Assembly: GCA_005885555.1 (NCBI GenBank)
Contig: VAWN01000073.1
Location: forward strand, 1 to 32,921
Length of the DNA stretch: 32,921 nucleotides
Reading direction: 5' to 3'
DNA from: Actinomycetota bacterium
Lineage (GTDB): Bacteria > Actinomycetota > Actinomycetes > Mycobacteriales > Micromonosporaceae
Shown: piece after piece, positions 14,955 through 23,000 of the stretch
Numbering within the stretch: position 1 is the stretch's first letter
Layout of the letters: every line of letters starts with the position of its first letter
Made by a program: the position numbers and the translations under genes
Notes under the pieces: generated by a model
What the model saw: the letters and a program-made list of their open reading frames with translations, nothing else
Told to the model about the DNA's origin: nothing
The model's database searches: none

Positions 14955-17900
14955 CCGACCCGAAGATTCCACTGTGGACAGTGCCGGGTGCCGAACCGGG
15001 TACCGGTTTCGGGCGGTACCCGGCCGACGTGGCGCCCGATCTCGTCGACGCGCTGCGCCGGCTGGCGGCCGGCCACGGTACCGGGCTGCCGGCCGTCCTG
15101 CTCGCCGCGCACCTCAAGGTGCTGGGCGCGCTGACCTCGGAACGGGCGCTGCAGACCGGGTACCGGACGCGGGACGGGCTCCGGCACTGCACCGCGACCG
15201 TTGCCGACGGGCCGTGGCGGGCGTTGCTCGCCGACGCGGACCGGGCCCTGACCGAGGCGGTACCGGGTACCGCGACGGCGGTGGAACTCGACCTGCGCGG
15301 CCTCGACGCCGCCCCGGCACCGGACGGCACAGCGGCACCGGACGGCACAGCGGCACGGGACGACGAGCCGGATGCCTTGACCGCACTGCGGATCCGGTAC
15401 ACCGCCGACGGAGACGGGCTGATTCTGTCGGTGGACCACCGGCGCGACGCCTTCACCGACGAGTTCGCCGCGCGCGTCGTCGGGTACCACCTGAGCGCAC
15501 TGCGTCTGATGACCGCCGACCCGCAGGCGCCGCACGAAGAGCAGACCCTGCTGTCCGATGCGGAGCTTGCCACCCAGCTGAACGATCTCGGCGGACCGCG
15601 CCGGCCGCTGCCCGACGAGCTGTTCGTGGAGCTGTTCGAGCGGCAGGCCGCGCAGCGGCCCGACGAACCGGCCGCGGTACACGGCACGGCACAGTGGACG
15701 TACCGGCAACTCAACGCGCGCGCCAACCAGATCGCGCACCGCCTGCTGGCGCTGGGCGTGCGGGACGAGGACGTGGTGGCCGTCGTCATGGAGCGCAACC
15801 TCGACTGGCTCGCCGCGATGCTGGGCGTGTTCAAGGCCGGCGCGGTGTACCTGCCGGTCCGGCCGGACTTCCCGCCCGACCGCGTGGCGACCCAGTTGCG
15901 GCGCAGCGACTGCCGGTACGCGGTAACGGAACCGGGCAGCGCGGCGACCCTGGAGGCGGCCGTGGAACGGGCCGGACGCGGCTGCGCGACGGTACTCGTG
16001 GCGGACGCCTACGCCGGCACGGATACCGGCAACCCCGGCCGGCCCATCACACCCGGGCAACTGGCCTACGTGTACTTCACGTCCGGCTCCACCGGTGCGC
16101 CCAAGGGCGCGCTGTGCGAGCACGCGGGCATGCTCAACCACCTGTACATGAAGGTGGACGATCTGGGCCTGCGCGCCGGTGACGTGGTGACGCAGACCGC
16201 GTCGCAGTGCTTCGACATCTCGCTGTGGCAGCTGGCCGCCCCGCTGCTGGTCGGTGGTTGCACCGAGATCGTCGACCTGGACGCGCAACTGGACGTGAAC
16301 CGGTTCATCGACCGGCTGGCCCGCGGCGGTGTGCACGTCATCCAGATCGTGCCGGCCTACCTCGACGTGTTGCTCACCCAGTTGGAGGGCAACCGCCGCG
16401 CGCTGGGCGACCTGCGGATGGTGTCGGTGACCGGCGAGGCGCTCAAGCTCGGGCTGGTGCGCCGGTGGTTCGCGCTGTACCCGGACATCCCGCTCGTCAA
16501 CGCGTACGGCGCCACCGAGGTCAGCGACGACACCATGCACGCGGTGCTCGACGGCGTGCCGGAACGCGACCTGGCCATCGTGTCGGTCGGCCGCAGCCTG
16601 CGCAACGTGAACACCTACATCCTCGACGAGCGGCTGCGGCTGGTACCGCTCGGTGCGCCGGGTGAGATAGCGTTCTCGGGCGTGTGCGTCGGTCGCGGGT
16701 ACGTCAACGATCCGGAGCGTACGGCGCAGGCGTTCACCACCGACCCGTACCGCCCCGGTAACCGCCTGTACCGCACCGGCGACTACGGCCGGTGGCTGCC
16801 CGAGGGCACCATCGAGTTCCTCGGCCGCCGCGACGAGCAGGTGAAGATCCGCGGGTACCGCATCGAGATCGGCGAGATCGAGAACCGGCTGCTGCAGATG
16901 CCCGGCGTGGAACAGGCCGCCGTGGTCATCGACGGGCGGTCCGACCAGACCCGCAACCTGGTCGCGTTCTTCACCGGTTCGGCCGGCCTGGAACCGGCCG
17001 ACCTGCGGGACTTCCTCGCCGCCGCACTGCCGGACTACATGGTGCCGCACTACTTCCACCGGCTGGAGGCGTTGCCGCACAACGAGAACGGCAAGGTGGA
17101 CAAGCGCCGGCTCATCGAGACGGCGGCCACCCTGAACCAGGGCGCCGCCGCGTACCTGCCGCCGTCGACCCCGACCGAGCGGCGGCTCGCCACGGCCTGG
17201 GCCGAGGTGCTCAACGTCCTTGTCGGCCGGATCGGCCGGGCCGACGACTTCTTCCAGCTCGGCGGCACGTCCCTGGCCGCGGTGCGGCTGGTGGTCAAGC
17301 TGGACCGTCAGGTGTCGCTGCGCGACGTGGTCGCCCACCCGGTCCTGCGCGAGCTGGCCGCGGTGCTGGACGCCGGCCACGGTACCCGCAACGGCGGCAC
17401 CGCACCGCCCGCACTCCTGCAGCAACTGTCCACAGTGGATGGTACGGCGACCGGCACGCTCGTGTGCTTCCCGTACGCGGGCGGCAACGCGGTGAACTTC
17501 CAGAAGCTGGCCCGGGAACTGGCCGGCACCGGGATCGCGGTGTACGGCGCCGAACTGCCCGGCCACGACGTCGCGCGGGCGGACGAGCCGCTCGCCGACG
17601 TCGCCGACGTGGCCCGCCGGGCGCGCGCGGAACTCGCCGGTACCGCCGGCCCGATCCTGTTGTGGGGGCACTGCGCCGGTGCGGCGTACGCGCTGGAACT
17701 GGCCTGGCTGCTGGAGAACGACGGCCGGCCACCGGCCGGTGTCTTCATCGGCGCGCTGCTGCTCGACCCGCCCCGGACCCTGCGCGGCGAGGTCGACGAG
17801 GTGTCCGCGCTCACCGATCGCGAGGTCACCTCGCGGCTGCACCAGGACACCGCGTACATCGAGCTGGACCTGCTCAAGTCCGAGCGCGCCGAGCTTGTCG

Positions 17901-18184
17901 GCCGCGCGTTCCGGCACGACGTGACGTCGACCAACGGGTACCTCATCGGCGCGCAGCAGGAACCCGTGGCGCGCCTGCAGACTCCGGTCCACGTGGTGCT
18001 CGCCGCCGACGATCCGACGACCTCCGGGCCGGACGGCCGGCACCGCAGTTGGGCGCGGATCGCCGACACGGTCGAGGGGTACCTGCTGGCCGAGGGTGGC
18101 CACTACTTCATCCGCAGCCGGCCCGCGGACGTCGCCGCCCTCGTGGCGGCGGCCTGCCCGGTACCGGCCGGACAGCCGGCCTGA
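14951..18184 (+). CDS. NRPS protein: vestigial C - A - PCP - TE-like domain with Cys nucleophile
   Basis: A 1077-residue protein. Residues 1-200 resemble the C-terminal half of a condensation domain but have no HHxxxDG. The A domain (about 215-735) has FTSGSTGAPKG, NAYGATE, YRTGD and NGKVDK. The ten specificity positions read D-I-W-Q-S-T-A-D-D-K by my alignment with GrsA. Asp at the first position fits an alpha-amino acid, and two acidic residues late in the code suit a second amino group; it is not the DFWN threonine code. The PCP has GGTSLA with Ser774. The TE-like domain (about 832-1070) has GHCAG, so the nucleophile is Cys908, with GGHYF supplying the likely His. I infer activation of 2,3-diaminobutyrate and transfer by the TE-like domain to another carrier. 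Beta-lactone or beta-lactam release, as in other Cys TEs, is an alternative. ATGA overlap fixes the start. Confidence 0.92.
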   Translation: MTDPKIPLWTVPGAEPGTGFGRYPADVAPDLVDALRRLAAGHGTGLPAVLLAAHLKVLGALTSERALQTGYRTRDGLRHCTATVADGPWRALLADADRALTEAVPGTATAVELDLRGLDAAPAPDGTAAPDGTAARDDEPDALTALRIRYTADGDGLILSVDHRRDAFTDEFAARVVGYHLSALRLMTADPQAPHEEQTLLSDAELATQLNDLGGPRRPLPDELFVELFERQAAQRPDEPAAVHGTAQWTYRQLNARANQIAHRLLALGVRDEDVVAVVMERNLDWLAAMLGVFKAGAVYLPVRPDFPPDRVATQLRRSDCRYAVTEPGSAATLEAAVERAGRGCATVLVADAYAGTDTGNPGRPITPGQLAYVYFTSGSTGAPKGALCEHAGMLNHLYMKVDDLGLRAGDVVTQTASQCFDISLWQLAAPLLVGGCTEIVDLDAQLDVNRFIDRLARGGVHVIQIVPAYLDVLLTQLEGNRRALGDLRMVSVTGEALKLGLVRRWFALYPDIPLVNAYGATEVSDDTMHAVLDGVPERDLAIVSVGRSLRNVNTYILDERLRLVPLGAPGEIAFSGVCVGRGYVNDPERTAQAFTTDPYRPGNRLYRTGDYGRWLPEGTIEFLGRRDEQVKIRGYRIEIGEIENRLLQMPGVEQAAVVIDGRSDQTRNLVAFFTGSAGLEPADLRDFLAAALPDYMVPHYFHRLEALPHNENGKVDKRRLIETAATLNQGAAAYLPPSTPTERRLATAWAEVLNVLVGRIGRADDFFQLGGTSLAAVRLVVKLDRQVSLRDVVAHPVLRELAAVLDAGHGTRNGGTAPPALLQQLSTVDGTATGTLVCFPYAGGNAVNFQKLARELAGTGIAVYGAELPGHDVARADEPLADVADVARRARAELAGTAGPILLWGHCAGAAYALELAWLLENDGRPPAGVFIGALLLDPPRTLRGEVDEVSALTDREVTSRLHQDTAYIELDLLKSERAELVGRAFRHDVTSTNGYLIGAQQEPVARLQTPVHVVLAADDPTTSGPDGRHRSWARIADTVEGYLLAEGGHYFIRSRPADVAALVAAACPVPAGQPA
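15316..15351 (+). repeat. 18-bp perfect tandem duplication
   Basis: Two identical copies of GGCACCGGACGGCACAGC in frame in the vestigial condensation region of the NRPS protein, giving the peptide PDGTAAPDGTAA. A third, degraded copy begins after it. This is linker slippage with no visible functional residue. Confidence 0.85.
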
Positions 18185-18200
18185 GCGGGGCGCGACGCCG

Positions 18201-19109
18201 ATGCCGAGCCCGACGGCCGCGCCGATCCAGCCCCTGTACCGCGGGGCCACCGGGGTCAGCACGTGCTTCGGCACGTTCGGCGAACTGGTGCAGGGCGTGC
18301 TGCCCGGGCGGGACGGGGATTTCCTTGTCACGCTGCCGATCGCGCGGTGGAGCATGGCCACCTTCCAGGTGGATCCGCGCGCGCCCGAGGTCCGGGTACG
18401 GCCGGCGCACAAGACCAAGGCGGTGCGCCTGTGCCGGCTGCTGCTCGACTCGGTGGGCGCGTCCACCGGCGGCGTGCTCACCGTCGACAGCAGCCTGCCC
18501 GAGGGCAAGGGCCTGGCCAGTTCCTCGGCCGACCTGGTGGCCAGCGCGCGCGCCGTGGCCAACGCGCTGCACCTGGACCTGTCGCCGGACCGGATCGAGC
18601 GGCTGCTGCGCCGGATCGAGCCCACCGACGGGGTGCTGTATCCGGGCATCGTCGCCTTCGACCACCGCCGCGTGCGGCTGCGCGGACGGCTCGGTTCGTT
18701 GCCCACCATGACGATCGTCGGCGTCGACGAAGGCGGCACGGTGGACACCGTTGCCTTCAACCGGATCGAGAAACCGTTCTCGGCCGGGGACCGCAGGGAG
18801 TACGCCCGGCTGCTCGACCGGGTCGCCGACGCGGTGGCACGCCGGGACCTCGTGGAGGTCGGCGCGGCGGCGACCCGCAGCGCGCTGATGAACCAGGCGC
18901 TGTCGCCGAAACGCTCACTGGAGGCGGTGCTGCGGGTGTGCGCCGACGTCGCGGCGCTCGGTGTGGTCGCCGCACACAGCGGTACCATGCTCGGCGTCCT
19001 GCTCGACGCCGGCGAACCCGGTTACCCGGAACGGGTCGCCGCCACGGTGCGGGCCTGCTCGGCGATCAGCCCCGACGTGTCGCTGTACCGGTCGCTGGCC
19101 TTCGACTGA
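18201..19109 (+). CDS. GHMP-family L-threonine kinase (PduX-like)
   Basis: A 302-residue GHMP kinase. FGTFGELVQG near residue 23 and the ATP loop LPEGKGLASSSADL (about 98-111) are typical of the PduX group, which phosphorylates L-threonine for cobalamin side-chain synthesis. No cobalamin gene is near. It closes an operon with a PLP enzyme and an argininosuccinate-lyase-like enzyme, so the likely job is making O-phospho-L-threonine for 2,3-diaminobutyrate, as proposed for friulimicin and pacidamycin. ATG at 18201 lies 16 bases after the NRPS stop, with GCGGGG about ten bases ahead. The last 88 bases run under the 3' end of the oppositely oriented oxygenase gene. Confidence 0.85.
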   Translation: MPSPTAAPIQPLYRGATGVSTCFGTFGELVQGVLPGRDGDFLVTLPIARWSMATFQVDPRAPEVRVRPAHKTKAVRLCRLLLDSVGASTGGVLTVDSSLPEGKGLASSSADLVASARAVANALHLDLSPDRIERLLRRIEPTDGVLYPGIVAFDHRRVRLRGRLGSLPTMTIVGVDEGGTVDTVAFNRIEKPFSAGDRREYARLLDRVADAVARRDLVEVGAAATRSALMNQALSPKRSLEAVLRVCADVAALGVVAAHSGTMLGVLLDAGEPGYPERVAATVRACSAISPDVSLYRSLAFD

Positions 19110-20068
19110 GCGGCCGGCGCCAGCGGTACCGGATCGGCCAGCGCCACCACCACGTGGCGCTCACCCTCGTAAGGCTCGCGCGCATGCGCCATCCGCAGGT
19201 TGTCCACGACCAGGATGTCGCCGTCGCGCCACGGTTCCCGCACGGTGTGCGCGGCGTACACCTCGTTGATGAGGTCGACGGTCGCCTTGTCCAACGGTTG
19301 CCCGTCGCCGTACCGCGTGTTGAACGGCAGCCCGTCGGCGCCGAACTCGAACGTGAGGTACTCACGCACCGCCGGTTCCATCGTCCACTCGTTGAGGAAC
19401 GCGATCTGGTTGCACCACAACGGTTCCCCGGTGACCGGATGGTCGATGACGGCCGGGCGTACCCGACGGGTGCGCAGCCCGCCGTCGTCGTCCCAGCGCC
19501 AGGCGATGTCGTTGTCGCGGCAGTACCGCTCGACCGTGGCCCGGTCGGTGCTGCCGAACGCCTCCGGCCACGGTACGCCGACGATGTCGTTGTGCGTGCG
19601 CAGCAGCTGCCAACCGGTACGGGTGAACCGATCCACCAGTTCCGGCGGCAGGTCACGCAGTACCGCGGCGGCGTCGGCGAGCGCGGTCGCGCCACCGCGG
19701 TCCGGCGCGGTGAGGCAGCAGAACACCAGGCGCGACGGGCACTGCAGCGCGTAGCTCAGCTCGTGATGCATGCACATCGGTTGATCGGCCGGCCAGACGG
19801 TCGAGGAGTACAGCGGCGGGTGGGCGGACCGCGGGGCGAACGGTTCCCGCTCACTCATCAGCTCGCCGACGAGGAGCCGGCTGGCCGCGGCCGCCCCGGC
19901 GACGTCACGCACACCGAGGCCGCGGATGAGCGCGGCACCGTACCCGGACACCACCGCCGCGACGTCGTTTCGGTGTACCGCAAGCCAACCGGCCGGGTCG
20001 TCGCCGTCCCGCACGGGTACCACCGGCGGCCGGCCGGCGGTGAAACAGACCTCGATCGCCGCGGTCAT
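19022..20068 (-). CDS. SyrP-like TauD/TfdA-family Fe(II)/2-oxoglutarate oxygenase
   Basis: A 348-residue TauD-like protein. The iron ligands appear to be His101-x-Glu103 (MHHELSY) and His295 (NLRMAHAREPYEG), and RHVVVAL carries a 2-oxoglutarate Arg candidate. HxE and the MHHELSY context place it with SyrP and other beta-hydroxylases of carrier-bound amino acids rather than with taurine dioxygenase. Unlike the SyrB2-like enzyme it keeps the carboxylate ligand, so hydroxylation or desaturation is expected, not chlorination. ATG at 20068 overlaps the synthase stop (ATGA), so it is translated with the NRPS-PKS. Its C-terminal 28 codons and stop lie antisense to the kinase gene. The substrate is unknown; the cysteinyl or starter aminoacyl group on the NRPS part are candidates. 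Confidence 0.88.
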   Translation of the reverse strand: MTAAIEVCFTAGRPPVVPVRDGDDPAGWLAVHRNDVAAVVSGYGAALIRGLGVRDVAGAAAASRLLVGELMSEREPFAPRSAHPPLYSSTVWPADQPMCMHHELSYALQCPSRLVFCCLTAPDRGGATALADAAAVLRDLPPELVDRFTRTGWQLLRTHNDIVGVPWPEAFGSTDRATVERYCRDNDIAWRWDDDGGLRTRRVRPAVIDHPVTGEPLWCNQIAFLNEWTMEPAVREYLTFEFGADGLPFNTRYGDGQPLDKATVDLINEVYAAHTVREPWRDGDILVVDNLRMAHAREPYEGERHVVVALADPVPLAPAAQSKASDRYSDTSGLIAEQARTVAATRSG

Positions 20069-23000
20069 CGCTGAACCTGCGTCGGCGGTACCGGCCGGAA
20101 CGTCAGGTCGAGCAGTGAGGCCACCTGGTGCGGACGACCGTTCCCGTTGCCGTTCCCATTGCCGTTGCCGTTGCCGTTGGCCGGTGGGGCGGGTTGGTCC
20201 CACGGCCGGTCCCGGTCCCACCAGAGCCGGCGGCGGGTGAATTCCGGCGGCGGCAACGGTACCCGCCGCGGCTGCGCAACCGGTGCGGCGGACGCGATGA
20301 GATGCGCGTTGGTACCGCCGAGCCCGAACGCGCTGACCGCGGCGAACCGTGGTCCGGCCGGCCAGTCGCGCAACTGCGTGTTGGGGAAGAACGGCGACGC
20401 GGCGAAGTCGAACCTCGGGTTGGGCGTCCCACAGTGCAGTGTCGCCGGGATCTCGCCGTGCTCCACCGCGAGCAGCACCTTGACCAGACCGGCCATCCCG
20501 GCCGCGCTGAGCAGGTGCCCGAGGTTGGACTTCACGCTGCCGATCGCGCAGTAGCCGACCCGGTCGGTGTGTTCGCGGTACACGTCGGTCAGCGCCCGCA
20601 GCTCGATCGGGTCGCCGATCATCGTGCCGGTACCGTGTGCCTCGACCATCGCCACATCCTGCGCGGACACCCCGGCGAGCCGCAACGCCCGGCGGATCAC
20701 CTGGGCCTGCGCGGCGGGGTTCGGCGTGGTGAGTCCCATGGTGTGCCCGTCGTTGCCCACCGCCACCGCGTCGATGACCGCGTGCACCCGGTCGCCGTCG
20801 CGCAGCGCCCGGTCGAGCGGCTTGAGCAGCAGGACCGCGCAGCCCTCCCCGGGAACGAAGCCGTCGGCGTCGCGCGCGAACGCGGCGCACCGGCCACGCG
20901 GCGACAGGGCCCGTGCCGCGCTGAACTCCAGGTACGGTTCTTCGTCGAGGAGCACCTCGACGGCACCCGCCAGCGCCATCGTCGTCTCGCCGGCGAGCAG
21001 GCTGCGGATCGCGAGCTGCACCGCGACGAGCGCCGACGAACAGGCGCTGTCCACCACCAGGCTCGGCCCGTGCAGGTCGTACTGGTGCGCCACCCGGGCG
21101 GCGATGAAGTTCTGGTCACCACCGAGTCCCGATACCGCACTGTGCAGGTCGATCCGGCGCCGGTACCCGGACATCCGGGCGCCGACGAAGACACCGACGT
21201 CAGCGCCGCGCAGTTCGTCGTCGCGGTACCCGGCGTCGCGCAGGCACCCGGCGCTCGCCTCCAGCATCAGGCGGATCGCCGGATCGAGGTTGCGCGCCTC
21301 GTCGTCGGACATGCCGAAGAACTGCGGGTCGAAGTCCTCGATGCCGTCGACGAAGCCACCCCACATGCTGATACTGCGGCCCGGCGCGCGCTGCGGGTCG
21401 TACAGCCGTCCGGTGTCCCAACGCGCCACCGGTACCTCGGTGACGGCACTGGTACCCGCGCGCAGCAGCCGCCAGAACGCATCGAGGTCCGGTGCACCGG
21501 GCAGCCGGCCGGCCATGCCGACGACCGCGATCCGTTGGTCCGTAGGGCCGGCCGGGCGGCCCGGTACAACCGGTGCGGTCGCCGGTTGCGGTGCGGCCGG
21601 CACGGCGGTCACCGCACCGGTGGCCCGCAGGTGCGCGGAGAGCCGTTGCAGCGTCGGGTATTCGAGCAGGGCAGCGGGTTCCAGCGGCCGGCCGATCCGC
21701 TCCTCGATCCGGGTGACCAGCTCGGCCAGCAGCACCGACTCGACACCGAGCGCGCCGAAGTCCGCGCCGTCATCGAGTTCCGGCTGGGGAATGCCGAGCG
21801 TACGCGCGAACAACTCGACCAGCCACCCCGATGGCGCATCATCCACCGCCGCAACGGCCGCGGTGACCGGGGCACCGCCTTCCCGCGGTACCCGGTTGAC
21901 GCGCACCGCCGCCTCGGCGTCGAAACCGCCGGGCAGCCCGGGGCACGGTAACACCGCGCCGACCGGTGGCAGCGCCAGAACCCGGTCCAGGACAGCCAGT
22001 CCGGCCTCGTCGGTCAGCGCATCGAGCCCGACGCCCGCGGCGGCGCCGGGCCGGTCCACGCCGCCGCCGGTCTCCCGCCACACCGGCCAGTTCACCGCGC
22101 GGAACCCGGTCCGCCCCGCGCGAACCTGTTGCGCCGCAACGTAGTCGAGGTACCCGTTGGCGGCCGCGTAGTCGCTGACCCCCGCGGCCAGTGTGCCGAC
22201 GGCGGCGCAGACCGACGAGTACAGCACGAAGAAGTCGAGCCGGTCGGCCGCGGTCAGGTCGACGAGCGCGTCGACGCCGTCGGCCTTCGGTGCCAGTACC
22301 CGCCGGATGCCGGACAGTCCTTTGTGGACGAACGGAGCCGGGCCTTCACTACCCTGCCCGGCGCAGTGCAGCACACCGGCGATCGGACCGAGCGAGGCCC
22401 GGACGTCGGCCAGGAACCGGCCCAGCGCGTCCCGGTCGGTGAGCGGACCGGTGTGCACCATCACCCGGGCGCCCAACCGTTCCAGCTCCTGGATGTGCCC
22501 GACCGCCTCCACCGCCGGCCCGGCGGGGCCGGCGGGGCCGGCTGGGCCGGCGGGGCCGGCGGTGGTCCACTCGTGGCGGGGCGGCAACGGCCGGAGCCCG
22601 AGGACCGCCAACCGCCGGAGATGCCGCGCGGCCAACGCGCCCAGGCCGCGGGTGCCGCCGGTGATGACGTACACCCGTTCCGGGTCGGGCTGCCAGGGTG
22701 CGGCGGCGGGTGGCGCCGGTACGAGGCAGGACCGGTAACGGATTCCGTCGCGCACGCAGATCTCGGCGTAGGGATCGGCCGACCGCCAGGCCCCGGCGAG
22801 CCCGGCGGGAAACTCCGGTATCCGGTCGACGTCGAGGACGGTGGCACGCACCGACGGGTACTCCGCGCCGAGCATGCGCACGAACCCGGCCAGCCGCGCC
22901 CCGGTCGGGTCGGCGGTGGGGCCGGGCAGGTCGAGCAGCCCGCTGGTCACCTGAAGCACGCGCACGCCGGCCTCCGGACGGCGGGCCAGTACCTGTTGCA

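Noticed and set aside
13325-18988. A 1887-codon minus-strand open frame across the amino-acid operon
   Set aside because: Low-complexity Arg/Ser/Ala-rich translation opposite four well-recognised plus-strand genes.
18201-19109. Cobalamin pathway kinase
   Set aside because: The family match is to PduX-like threonine kinases, but no cobalamin gene is present and it lies in the NRPS operon.
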